DNA of 64,000 nucleotides. Source: Natronocella acetinitrilica (GTDB taxonomy: Bacteria > Pseudomonadota > Gammaproteobacteria > Nitrococcales > Aquisalimonadaceae). The position numbers were made by a program, and so were the translations under genes. Positions 9,005 through 17,818 of the stretch are shown piece by piece (positions within the stretch are counted from its first letter, which is position 1; every line of letters begins with the position of its first letter). Under the pieces are notes generated by a model. The model saw only the letters and a program-made list of their open reading frames with translations, did no database searches and was not told where the DNA came from. Location: NCBI RefSeq assembly GCF_024170285.1, contig NZ_JALJXV010000009.1, forward strand, positions 1-64,000. Direction: 5' to 3'.

Positions 9005-9036
9005 AAAAGGCGCCCTGTTGGCGCCTTTTGTTTTTT
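9005..9036 (+). terminator. Terminator of the tRNA-Val/tRNA-Asp transcript
   Basis: Perfect stem AAAAGGCGCC/GGCGCCTTTT (9005-9014, 9020-9029) followed by GTTTTTT. Confidence 0.9.
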
Positions 9037-9154
9037 GGGCCGCGGGAACCCGCTAGAATGGGTCCGATTTCCGGACTGGCGCGATCAGCAGTCAGTTCCA
9101 CGAGACCGCAAACCGAGGCCCGCAAGGGCATCGCCTGGAGGACATAGCCTCACC

Positions 9155-11068
9155 ATGTTGCTTGCAATCAGGGAAAAGGCCCGCGGCTGGATTGCGTGGG
9201 TCGTGATCGTTCTTATCGGCGCTGCTTTCGCCCTGTTCGGCTTGTCCAGCTACATGGGCCCGTCAGGCGATGGTCGTGTGTCCGCCTCGGTGAACGGTAC
9301 GGACATACCGCGCCAGCAACTGGATCGTGAGTTCAGCAATCTGCGAGTTGAAATCGAGCGCAGCCGCGGTTCAACACTCACCCAGGAGGAGGAACTCCTG
9401 GTGCGCCGTGAAGCGCTGGATCGCATGATCAATCGAACGGTGATTCTGCAGTACGTGGAAGACCGCGGCATGCGCATCACTGATCAGGATCTGGCCGGTG
9501 TGCTGCGCTCCTTCGAGCAGTTTCAGCGTAATGGCCGCTTTGATCGCCAGCTCTACGAAGCCTTCGCGCGCCGCCAGGGAACGACACCGGGGGGGCTCGA
9601 GCAGCAGTTGCGGCGAGACGTGCTGTTGCAGACCCTGGTTGATGGCATTGGCGAAACAGCGCTTGTGACAGAGCGGGATATCGACGAGATCATCAGCCTG
9701 GAGCGGCAGCAACGGTATTTGCGCTATCTGCTGCTGGACGCCGAGGCCTTTGTTGACGATGTGTCGGTATCAGATGACGAGATTCAGGCCTACTACGATG
9801 ACAACGAGGACGCATTTTTCACCGAAGAACGCGTTCGCCTTGAATATGTGTTGCTTGATCGTGATGCAGTTAGGGATCAGGTCGAGCTGAGCGAGGATGA
9901 AATCCGTTCGCGGTTTGAGCAGGTCCGCGATCGTTACACCAGCGAGGAAACCCGGGTAGCGGGCCACATCCTGGTGGCTGTGAGGGACGACGCCGATGAT
10001 GACGCCGTCGAGGCGGCCCGGGCGCGTATCGATGAGGCCAGGGAGCGGCTTGAAGATGGTGAGAGCTTCGCTGAGGTCGCCGAAGACGTCTCTGACGACG
10101 GGAGTAGCGCTCGCCGTGGTGGTTCACTTGGCGAGATCGAGCGGGGCATCTATGGTGATGCCTTCGACGATGCACTGTTTGACCTTGAAGAGGGCGCGAT
10201 TTCCGAACCGGTGCGCACGGAGTTCGGTTTTCATCTGATTCAGCTTGAGGAAATCCGCGGCGGTGGTGACGTGGAACTTGACGACGTTCGTGCCGAAATC
10301 GAGGCTGATCTGATCGAGGAGCGGATCGGCAGCGTGCTTTTTGACGAGCAGACACGACTCGATAACCTTGCCTACGATCTGCCGGATTCCCTTGAGCAGG
10401 TCGCCGAGGAGATGGGGCTAGAGCTGCGGCGGACGGACTGGTTCACGCGCAGTGGGGCCGAGGATGGCATCGCTGCGGAAGACGCGGTATTGGCCGAAGT
10501 ATTTACCCGTCGACTGCTTGAAGAGCGTGAGAACAGTGATGCGCTGAATCTCGGTGATGATCGTTACGTGGTGGTCCGCGTCGCCGATTATGAAGAGCCC
10601 GAGCAGCGCTCCCTTGATGACGTTCGTGAGGACATCGAGCAGCGTCTGCGCACAGCCAAGGCGGCGGACGAGGCGAGATCAGTCGCTGATAGCCTCCTTG
10701 AACGACTGCGTGACGGTGAGTCTCTGAGTGATCTCGCGGAAGAGTATCCCATGGCGGAGTTGAACGAACCGGGTTTCGTCGGTCGTATCGGCGTGCAATC
10801 GCCCCTGTTGCTGCAGGAGGTGTTTCGACTGCCGCGACCGGAAGAGGGTAGTCAAAGCGTGGGGGTTGCCGGCATTGGTCGCGATCGCTATGCGTTGATG
10901 GAGGTGTCTGAAGTGGTCGACGGGGATCCGGAAGAGATCGACGCCGATACCCGCGCCCAGCTCCGTTCGCAATTACGCAACCAGGCCGCCGCTCAAGCCA
11001 TTGATGCCTTTGTGCGGGATCTCAGGGCCCGAGCAGATGTCGAGATCCGTGAGGAGCGTCTGCAGTAG
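9155..11068 (+). CDS. ppiD: Periplasmic folding chaperone PpiD
   Basis: Inner-membrane-anchored chaperone with its folding domains in the periplasm, where it helps newly exported proteins leave SecYEG. The product has 637 residues. Residues 1-35 hold the cytoplasmic stub IREKARGW and one membrane helix, residues about 40-200 form the SurA-like N-domain, and a parvulin domain lies near 265-365 (ends of its motif: GHILVAV and EFGFHLIQLE). The ATG at 9155 is chosen because the membrane anchor begins there. An ORF extension to 9035 overlaps the tRNA terminator. The sequence is strikingly acidic, as is common in halophile periplasmic proteins. The position after hupB is conserved. Confidence 0.93.
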   Translation: MLLAIREKARGWIAWVVIVLIGAAFALFGLSSYMGPSGDGRVSASVNGTDIPRQQLDREFSNLRVEIERSRGSTLTQEEELLVRREALDRMINRTVILQYVEDRGMRITDQDLAGVLRSFEQFQRNGRFDRQLYEAFARRQGTTPGGLEQQLRRDVLLQTLVDGIGETALVTERDIDEIISLERQQRYLRYLLLDAEAFVDDVSVSDDEIQAYYDDNEDAFFTEERVRLEYVLLDRDAVRDQVELSEDEIRSRFEQVRDRYTSEETRVAGHILVAVRDDADDDAVEAARARIDEARERLEDGESFAEVAEDVSDDGSSARRGGSLGEIERGIYGDAFDDALFDLEEGAISEPVRTEFGFHLIQLEEIRGGGDVELDDVRAEIEADLIEERIGSVLFDEQTRLDNLAYDLPDSLEQVAEEMGLELRRTDWFTRSGAEDGIAAEDAVLAEVFTRRLLEERENSDALNLGDDRYVVVRVADYEEPEQRSLDDVREDIEQRLRTAKAADEARSVADSLLERLRDGESLSDLAEEYPMAELNEPGFVGRIGVQSPLLLQEVFRLPRPEEGSQSVGVAGIGRDRYALMEVSEVVDGDPEEIDADTRAQLRSQLRNQAAAQAIDAFVRDLRARADVEIREERLQ

Positions 11069-11094
11069 CCATTCCCCTCACGGTGGCAGTAATG

Positions 11095-11127
11095 AAAAGG
11101 GGCGGCCTTCACGGGCCGCCCCTTTTT
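11095..11127. terminator. Bidirectional terminator between ppiD and fabI
   Basis: Stem AAAAGGGGCGGCC paired with GGCCGCCCCTTTT around a short loop, with A and T runs on opposite flanks so it can work on both strands. The two flanking genes converge here. Confidence 0.88.
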
Positions 11128-11143
11128 CGTTATGCAGTCGCTG

Positions 11144-11938
11144 TTACTCTTCGATGGTATCAAGCCCGGGCAGGCCGACAATGTGAAAGCCGCTGTCCAC
11201 GTGGACCACTTCGCCGGTTATGCCCCGAGCAAGGTCGGAACAGAGAAAGGCCGCCACGTTACCGACTTCGTCCGTTGTGACGTTACGGCGCAAGGGCGCC
11301 GAACGGGCATTGTAATCGAGCATCTTACGGAAGTTGCCGATACCGGCGGCTGCGAGAGTCTTGATCGGTCCAGCGGACAGACCGTTCACGCGGATGCCGC
11401 TCGGGCCCAGATCGTAGGCCATGTAGCGGACGCTTGCTTCCAGAGACGCCTTTGCCGGCCCCATGACGTTGTAGCTCGGCAGGGCCCGCTCGGCACCGAG
11501 ATAGGTCATGGTGATCATGGATGAATCCTCACCCATCATGCTCCGCAGTGCCCGGGCCAACGCCACAAAACTGTAAGCGCTGATGTCCTGGGACAGGCGG
11601 AAGCCCTCGCGGGTGGTGTTATCCACATAGGAGCCCTTCAACTCGTCCTGCGGCCCGAAGGCGATAGAGTGCACGACAATGTCCACCCCGTCCCAATGCC
11701 TGGAAAGGGCAGGGGCCAGTGCATCAAAATCTGCGTCCTGTCCCACGTCCAGCGGCAGGACGATTTCGCTGCCAAGTTCTCCGGCGAGCTTCTCCACCCG
11801 GGGCTTGAGCTTGTCCCCGACGTAGGTGAAGGCGAGTTCCGCGCCTTCACGATGCATCGCCTGTGCTACACCCCAGGCGATGGAGCGGTTGCTGGCAACC
11901 CCGGTAATCAGTGCCTTCTTGTTTGCGAGAAAACCCAT
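11144..11938 (-). CDS. fabI: Enoyl-[acyl-carrier-protein] reductase (NADH), FabI
   Basis: Reduces the enoyl-ACP double bond in the last step of each fatty-acid elongation cycle. The 264-residue product is a short-chain dehydrogenase fold. It keeps the FabI cofactor motif [13 protein letters not shown] near the N-terminus and the active-site residues Tyr146, Tyr156 and Lys163 in the E. coli numbering. It is the triclosan-target type rather than FabV or FabL. The gene is monocistronic, convergent with ppiD and divergent from yejA. Confidence 0.97.
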   Translation of the reverse strand: MGFLANKKALITGVASNRSIAWGVAQAMHREGAELAFTYVGDKLKPRVEKLAGELGSEIVLPLDVGQDADFDALAPALSRHWDGVDIVVHSIAFGPQDELKGSYVDNTTREGFRLSQDISAYSFVALARALRSMMGEDSSMITMTYLGAERALPSYNVMGPAKASLEASVRYMAYDLGPSGIRVNGLSAGPIKTLAAAGIGNFRKMLDYNARSAPLRRNVTTDEVGNVAAFLCSDLARGITGEVVHVDSGFHIVGLPGLDTIEE

Positions 11939-12203
11939 GTCTGCTACTCCCCAACTGGTCGGCCTTGCCGATCTGTCCGGTGTCCTGAAACCCTCGCGGC
12001 CTGAATCCGTCTAATCCGACGTTGCCCGACTGGCGTCGGAGCACAGGCCGCAGCGGGCCAGGCCATCGCCGCGGACTATAACGCATTGCAGTTTCCCTTG
12101 CCCACGTTGTGGTCGGGTGTGGCGGCGATGTTAGACTCGGGCGGTCTGCCCGGTCCGTCCCCCTGGCTCGTCGATCCATGGAACCTGAGGAGTTTTACCG
12201 CGC

Positions 12204-14018
12204 ATGAGACATCGAATCGCTCGCTGGATGGTATCCGGGTTGCTTTGTGGAACCATGGGAGTCGCCCTTGCCGACGGGCATGGCCTGTCACTCTATGACT
12301 CGCCCAAGTACCCGGCCGACTTCGAGCACTTCGATTACGTCAACCCCGATGCACCGAAAGGCGGCCAGATCCGTCTCGCCGGCTTCGGTACCTTTGACAG
12401 TCTCAACCAGTTCATTCTGCGTGGGAATCCTGCGTCCGGTCTTGGGCGCGTGTATGACACGCTGACGGTGAACTCCGATGACGAGCCGTTCAGCATCTAC
12501 GGTCTGGTAGCCGAGCGTATCGAACTGGCGGATGACCGGTCCTGGGTCCGCTTCCATCTGCGCGAGGAGGCGCGTTTCCACGACGGCGAACCGCTCACCG
12601 CCGATGACGTCGTCTTCAGCTTCGATCTGCTTCGAACGGAGGGGCACCCCAACTTCCGGCTCTACTACGCCGACGTGGAGAGCGTCGAGCGCGAAGGCGA
12701 CCATCAGGTCCGCTTCAATCTGGGTAGCCCCGACAATCGTGAGCTTGCCTTGATTGTCGGACAGTTGCCGATCCTGCCGAAGCACTACTGGGAGGGGCGC
12801 GAGTTCAATCGCACGACCCTGGAGCCGCCGTTGGGCAGTGGGCCTTACCGCGTGACCCGTGTGGACCAGGGGCGCCAGATCACCTACGAGCGGGTCGATG
12901 ACTACTGGGCCCGTGATCTACCGGTAAACCGGGGGCGGTTCAACTTCGACCGAATCAGGATTGACTACTACCGGGACATGGATGTGGCCGTGGAAGCGGT
13001 TAAGGCCGGTGCCTACGATCTGCGCTACGAGAACATCGCTCGCAACTGGGCCACGGCCTACGACGTTCCGGCAGTGCGCGATGGGCGCATGCGCATGGTG
13101 GAAATCCCCCATGAGCGGCCTACGGGTATGCAGGCGTTCATTATCAACAATCGCCAGGAGCGTTTCTCCGACCCGCGGGTGCGCAAGGCCCTGGGATATG
13201 CCTTCGACTTCGAAAGCACCAATGAAGCGATCTTCTACGGCGCCTACACCCGCACCGAGAGCTACTTCTCCAATTCCGACCTGGCCTCCACGGGCGTGCC
13301 GGAAGGCCAGGAACTGGAGATTCTTGAGCAGTTTCGCGATGAATTGCCGGAGAGCGTTTTCGATCAGGCATTCCAGGCACCGCGCACCGACGGCGGTGGC
13401 TCCATCCGCGATAACCTGCGGCGCGCCCTGGCGCTGTTCCGGGAGGCGGGCTGGGAGGTCCGTGATGGGCGTCTGGTGAATGCCGAATCCGGTGAGCGCA
13501 TGAGCTTCACCTTCCTCATGCGTGATCAGTCGTTCAACCGCGTCATCGAGCGCTATCGCCCCAACCTGGAGCGGCTTGGTATTGAAGCCCGGGTGCGTAT
13601 CGTCGACGACTCCCAGTACCAGAATCGGATGAACGAGTTTGATTTTGACGTCACGGTGCTGGTGTTGCCCCAGTCGCGGTCACCGGGTAACGAACAGCGC
13701 AGCTACTGGAGCTGTGAGGCCGCGGAGACGCCGGGCAGCCGCAACTACGCGGGAATCTGTGACCCGGTGATCGACGAGTTGGTGGACCAGCTAATCCGGG
13801 CACGGGACTGGGACACGCTGCAGGCCACGGCCCGCGCCCTGGATCGTGTGTTGTTGCACGGCCATCACGTGATCCCGCATTGGCACACTCGCTCCGATCG
13901 GGTGGTCTATTGGGACCGGTACGCCTATCCGGATACTCCTTCCGGTGACGGCTTCGACGTTGATCTATGGTGGCAGGTGCCCGACGCCGAAGCAGAACCC
14001 ACCGACGACGATGCCTGA
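12204..14018 (+). CDS. yejA: YejA-type peptide-binding protein of an ABC importer
   Basis: Extracellular solute-binding protein family 5, 604 residues. A signal peptide (about residues 1-23, ending near VALADG) exports it to the periplasm. The mature part begins GLSLYDSPKYPADFEHFDYVN, characteristic of YejA rather than DppA/OppA. YejA binds oligopeptides and, in E. coli, the Trojan-horse antibiotic microcin C. It opens the yejABEF operon, and the permease gene follows after 15 bases. GAGGAG at 12184 lies somewhat far (14 bases) from the ATG. Physiological ligands cannot be read from the sequence. Confidence 0.93.
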   Translation: MRHRIARWMVSGLLCGTMGVALADGHGLSLYDSPKYPADFEHFDYVNPDAPKGGQIRLAGFGTFDSLNQFILRGNPASGLGRVYDTLTVNSDDEPFSIYGLVAERIELADDRSWVRFHLREEARFHDGEPLTADDVVFSFDLLRTEGHPNFRLYYADVESVEREGDHQVRFNLGSPDNRELALIVGQLPILPKHYWEGREFNRTTLEPPLGSGPYRVTRVDQGRQITYERVDDYWARDLPVNRGRFNFDRIRIDYYRDMDVAVEAVKAGAYDLRYENIARNWATAYDVPAVRDGRMRMVEIPHERPTGMQAFIINNRQERFSDPRVRKALGYAFDFESTNEAIFYGAYTRTESYFSNSDLASTGVPEGQELEILEQFRDELPESVFDQAFQAPRTDGGGSIRDNLRRALALFREAGWEVRDGRLVNAESGERMSFTFLMRDQSFNRVIERYRPNLERLGIEARVRIVDDSQYQNRMNEFDFDVTVLVLPQSRSPGNEQRSYWSCEAAETPGSRNYAGICDPVIDELVDQLIRARDWDTLQATARALDRVLLHGHHVIPHWHTRSDRVVYWDRYAYPDTPSGDGFDVDLWWQVPDAEAEPTDDDA

Positions 14019-14033
14019 TCTGCCGGCGCCGCA

Positions 14034-15128
14034 ATGACGAATTATGTAATTCGCCGTCTGTTTCTCATGATCCCCACGTTGCTGGGGATCATGCTCATCA
14101 ATTTTGCCATTGTGCAGGTTGCCCCGGGCGGGCCTGTCGAACGAGCCATTGCGCAGATTCAGGGGCAGGCCGGCGACGCCACCGAGCGTTTCGCCGGGAC
14201 GGTGAGCAGCGAGGTGGCCGGGCGTCACATGGACAGCTCCCGGGGGGAGTATCGCGGTGCTCAAGGGTTACCCCCGGAGCTGATCGAAGAGCTGGAGCGC
14301 ATGTACGGCTTCGACCGCCCCGCCCACGAGCGCTTCGTCATGATGCTCTGGAACTACATGCGGTTTGATTTCGGAGATAGCTTCTACCAGGACCGCTCCG
14401 TAATGCGGCTTATCGCCGACAAGATGCCGGTGTCCGTCTCGTTGGGGCTTTGGACCACATTACTGGTCTATACCATTTCCATACCTCTTGGCATCCGCAA
14501 GGCGGTGAAGGACGGCACCCGGTTCGACTTCTGGACCTCCGCCGTGGTGTTCGTCGGTTACGCCATACCGAGTTTCCTCTTTGCCATCCTGCTGATCGTG
14601 TTGTTCGCCGGAGGCAGCTTTTTCGACTGGTTCCCCTTGCGAGGACTGACCTCGGAGGACTGGGAGGAACTCTCCTGGCCCATGCGGATTATCGATTATT
14701 TCTGGCACCTGGCGTTGCCGGTGGCCGCCATGGTGATTGGTGGCTTCGCCGGGTTGACCATGCTCACCAAGAACTCGTTTCTGGAGGAGATCAACAAGCA
14801 ATACGTCACCACGGCGCGATCCAAGGGGGTGACGGACCAGCGCGTACTCTATGGTCACGTATTCCGTAACGCCATGCTGGTGGTCATCGCCGGCTTCCCC
14901 GCCGCTTTCATGAGCATCCTGTTCACCGGGGCCTTGCTGATCGAAGTGATCTTCTCACTGGATGGTCTTGGCCTGCTGGGGTTCGAGGCAATCATCAACC
15001 GGGATTATCCGGTGGTGTTTGGCACGCTGTTCATCTTTACCCTGCTGGGCCTGGTACTGAACCTGATTGGCGACATCATGTACGTGATCATTGATCCGCG
15101 TATCGACTTCGAGAAGCGGGAGGGCTGA
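14034..15128 (+). CDS. yejB: YejB-type ABC transporter permease
   Basis: Inner-membrane permease of the YejABEF peptide importer, 364 residues (same length as E. coli YejB). It starts [20 protein letters not shown], a typical first helix, and carries a long periplasmic loop before five further helices. The ATPase-contact EAA loop is visible as [21 protein letters not shown] split around residue 265. Its stop codon overlaps the next gene's start by one base, so translation is probably coupled. Confidence 0.94.
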   Translation: MTNYVIRRLFLMIPTLLGIMLINFAIVQVAPGGPVERAIAQIQGQAGDATERFAGTVSSEVAGRHMDSSRGEYRGAQGLPPELIEELERMYGFDRPAHERFVMMLWNYMRFDFGDSFYQDRSVMRLIADKMPVSVSLGLWTTLLVYTISIPLGIRKAVKDGTRFDFWTSAVVFVGYAIPSFLFAILLIVLFAGGSFFDWFPLRGLTSEDWEELSWPMRIIDYFWHLALPVAAMVIGGFAGLTMLTKNSFLEEINKQYVTTARSKGVTDQRVLYGHVFRNAMLVVIAGFPAAFMSILFTGALLIEVIFSLDGLGLLGFEAIINRDYPVVFGTLFIFTLLGLVLNLIGDIMYVIIDPRIDFEKREG

Positions 15129-16168
15129 TGATGGCGCTCAGTCCGATCAATGAGAGACGCTGGCAGCAGTTCCGCGCCAACCGCCGGGGCTGGTGGTCAT
15201 TATGGATCTTCCTGGTGCTGTTCGTACTGACCCTGGGGGCGGAACTCATCGCCAATGACCGGCCCATCGTGGTTCACTTTGACGGCGGCTGGTACTTTCC
15301 CATCGTCAACGATTATCCGGAAACCACCTTTGGCGGCGATTTCCCCACCGCCACGGATTATCGTGACAACTTCGTGCGGGAGTTGATCGAGGCCGACGGC
15401 TGGATGCTCTGGCCCATCATTCCGTACTCCTATCGAACCATCAACCAGGACTTGAACCAGCCCGCGCCTTCCCCGCCATCAGCGGAGAACTGGCTTGGCA
15501 CCGACGACCACGGCCGTGATGTCATGGCCAGGCTCATCTACGGTTTTCGCATCTCCGTGCTGTTCGGCCTGGCCCTGACCATCGCCAGCTCGATCATCGG
15601 GGTCATTGCCGGGGCGGTGCAGGGGTATTTCGGCGGCTGGCTGGATCTCATCTTCCAGCGCTTTATCGAGATCTGGAATGGCCTGCCGGTGCTCTACCTG
15701 CTGATTATCATGGCGAGCTTCGTCGAGCCCAGCTTCTGGTGGCTGTTATTGATCATGCTGCTGTTTGCCTGGACCCAGCTTGTCGCCGTGGTGCGCGCGG
15801 AATTCCTCAAGGTGCGCAACTTCGATTACGTACGCGCGGCCCGGGCCCTGGGCGTGCCGGACCGGACCATCATATTCCGTCATGTCCTACCCAACGCCAT
15901 GGTGGCGACGCTGACCTTCCTGCCGTTCATTCTGAGCGGTTCCATCACCACACTGACGGCCCTGGACTTTCTCGGCTTCGGTCTGCCGCCCGGCTCGCCC
16001 TCCCTGGGGGAACTGCTGGCCCAGGCCAAGGCCAACCTGCATGCGCCCTGGCTGGGTATTACTGCCTTTGCGGTGCTGGCGGTCATGCTCACCTTGCTGA
16101 TCTTCATTGGTGAAGCGGTGCGTGATGCCTTCGATCCGCGCAAGACCCTGGGGGGTGCAGGCGTATGA
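15128..16168 (+). CDS. yejE: YejE-type ABC transporter permease
   Basis: Second inner-membrane permease of the importer, 346 residues. It has an N-terminal OppC-type helix (FLVLFVLTLGAELIA), the motif NWLGTDDHGRDVMARLIYG and an EAA loop YVRAARALGVPDRTIIFRHV. ATG codons occur at both 15128 and 15131, and GGAGGG at 15119-15124 serves either. The stop overlaps the yejF start (ATGA). Confidence 0.94.
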   Translation: MMALSPINERRWQQFRANRRGWWSLWIFLVLFVLTLGAELIANDRPIVVHFDGGWYFPIVNDYPETTFGGDFPTATDYRDNFVRELIEADGWMLWPIIPYSYRTINQDLNQPAPSPPSAENWLGTDDHGRDVMARLIYGFRISVLFGLALTIASSIIGVIAGAVQGYFGGWLDLIFQRFIEIWNGLPVLYLLIIMASFVEPSFWWLLLIMLLFAWTQLVAVVRAEFLKVRNFDYVRAARALGVPDRTIIFRHVLPNAMVATLTFLPFILSGSITTLTALDFLGFGLPPGSPSLGELLAQAKANLHAPWLGITAFAVLAVMLTLLIFIGEAVRDAFDPRKTLGGAGV

Positions 16169-17781
16169 CGCAGCCGTTATTGGACGTGCGTGATCTGCAC
16201 GTCCACTTTCGTACCGGCAGTGGTGTGCTGGAGGCCGTGAAAGGCGTGTCCTGGTCGGTTCAGGCCGGTGAGACGCTGGCCCTGGTGGGGGAGAGCGGAT
16301 CCGGCAAGTCGGTATCCGCCATGTCCGTGCTGCAGTTATTGCCCTATCCCCGGGCCTGGCATCCCGCCGGCAGCATCCGGTTCCGCGGCGAGGAACTCCT
16401 GGGTGCCCCGGAGCCGGTCATGCGCAAGTACCGTGGTGGGCGGATCGGCATGATCTTCCAGGAGCCCATGACCTCGCTGAACCCGCTGCATACGGTGGAG
16501 AAGCAGATAGGCGAGACCCTGCGCATCCATCGCGGCATGACGCCGGACAAGGCGCGCACGCGCATCCTCGAACTGCTGGACCTGGTGCGTCTGCCGGATC
16601 CGGTGCGGCGGCTGGGCAGCTTTCCCCACGAACTGTCCGGGGGTCAGCGACAGCGTGTGATGATCGCCATGGCGCTGGCCAACGAACCCGAGCTATTGAT
16701 TGCCGATGAGCCAACCACTGCCCTGGATGTCACCGTGCAGGCACAGATCCTCGATCTGATTCGTGGCCTGCAGTCCCGTTTCAAGATGGGCCTTCTGCTG
16801 ATCAGCCATGACCTCAATGTGGTTCGCCACATGGCGGATCGGGTTTGTGTGATGCGTTATGGCGAAGTCGTGGAAGACGGCAACAGCGAGGCCCTGTTCA
16901 GCCGACCGGCCCATGCCTACACGCGATTGCTGATTGACTCCGAGCCGTCTGGCGAGCCCTATCCGGCGGACGCCAATGCCGAGCCGGTGCTGAAGGCGGA
17001 CGACGTGAAAGTCCACTTCCCGATTCGTGGTGGCCTGTTTCGTCGGGTGCGGGATTATGTGCGCGCCGTGGACGGTGTCAGTCTGCGTCTTGCCCCGGGC
17101 CGAACCCTGGGCATTGTCGGGGAGAGTGGCTCCGGCAAGACCACGCTGGCGCTGGCGCTATTGCGCCTGCAGCAGTGCGCCACCGGCCGTATCGTGTTCC
17201 TTGGCGAGGACATCACCCGCACCCGCCCGTCGGCGTTGCGGCCGATGCGCAAGCGCATGCAAGTGGTGTTTCAAGACCCCTTCGGCAGCCTTAGCCCGCG
17301 CATGTCCGTGGAGCAGATCATCGCCGAAGGGCTCGAAGTGCATGAGCCCGGAATGAGCCCCCAGGCACGGCAGGACGCCATCACCCAGGCGCTCAAGGAC
17401 GTAGGGCTCGATCCGGAACTCATGCCACGCTTCCCCCATGAGCTCTCTGGTGGGCAGCGTCAGCGTGTGGCCGTGGCCCGCGCCCTGGTGTTGCGCCCGG
17501 CGCTGATCGTGCTTGACGAGCCCACCTCTGCCCTGGACCGCTCCGTGCAGGCGCAGCTGGTCTCACTGTTACGCGAGCTGCAACGCCGCTATGGCCTTGC
17601 CTATCTGTTCATTAGCCACGATCTCAAGGTCATCCGCGCCCTGTCCCACGACATCATTGTGATGAAGGATGGTGTCGTGGTGGAGCAGGGCGAAGCCACC
17701 CGTGTCTTCGAGAGCCCGCAACATCCCTATACCCGGCAACTGCTGGAAGCGGCCCTGACGCCGGTGCGGCGCAGCGCCTGA
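16165..17781 (+). CDS. yejF: YejF-type ABC transporter ATPase (tandem domains)
   Basis: Drives the YejABEF importer with two fused nucleotide-binding domains, 538 residues. Domain 1 has Walker A GESGSGKS, signature LSGGQRQR and Walker B LLIADEPTTALD. Domain 2 has Walker A GESGSGKT, signature LSGGQRQR and Walker B LIVLDEPTSALD. Both sites look catalytically complete. The ATGA overlap with yejE and the shared strand make a four-gene operon. Its downstream neighbour is convergent, 37 bases away. Confidence 0.95.
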   Translation: MTQPLLDVRDLHVHFRTGSGVLEAVKGVSWSVQAGETLALVGESGSGKSVSAMSVLQLLPYPRAWHPAGSIRFRGEELLGAPEPVMRKYRGGRIGMIFQEPMTSLNPLHTVEKQIGETLRIHRGMTPDKARTRILELLDLVRLPDPVRRLGSFPHELSGGQRQRVMIAMALANEPELLIADEPTTALDVTVQAQILDLIRGLQSRFKMGLLLISHDLNVVRHMADRVCVMRYGEVVEDGNSEALFSRPAHAYTRLLIDSEPSGEPYPADANAEPVLKADDVKVHFPIRGGLFRRVRDYVRAVDGVSLRLAPGRTLGIVGESGSGKTTLALALLRLQQCATGRIVFLGEDITRTRPSALRPMRKRMQVVFQDPFGSLSPRMSVEQIIAEGLEVHEPGMSPQARQDAITQALKDVGLDPELMPRFPHELSGGQRQRVAVARALVLRPALIVLDEPTSALDRSVQAQLVSLLRELQRRYGLAYLFISHDLKVIRALSHDIIVMKDGVVVEQGEATRVFESPQHPYTRQLLEAALTPVRRSA

Positions 17782-17818
17782 GGTTTCGCAGGCACTACGC
17801 CGCAGGGGGCCCTCGTTA

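Noticed and set aside
8515-9006. Minus-strand frame of 163 codons with the segment RTGLEPATPGVTGRYSN
   Set aside because: It reads antisense through hupB, tRNA-Val and tRNA-Asp. Such tRNA-derived translations are a common annotation artefact.
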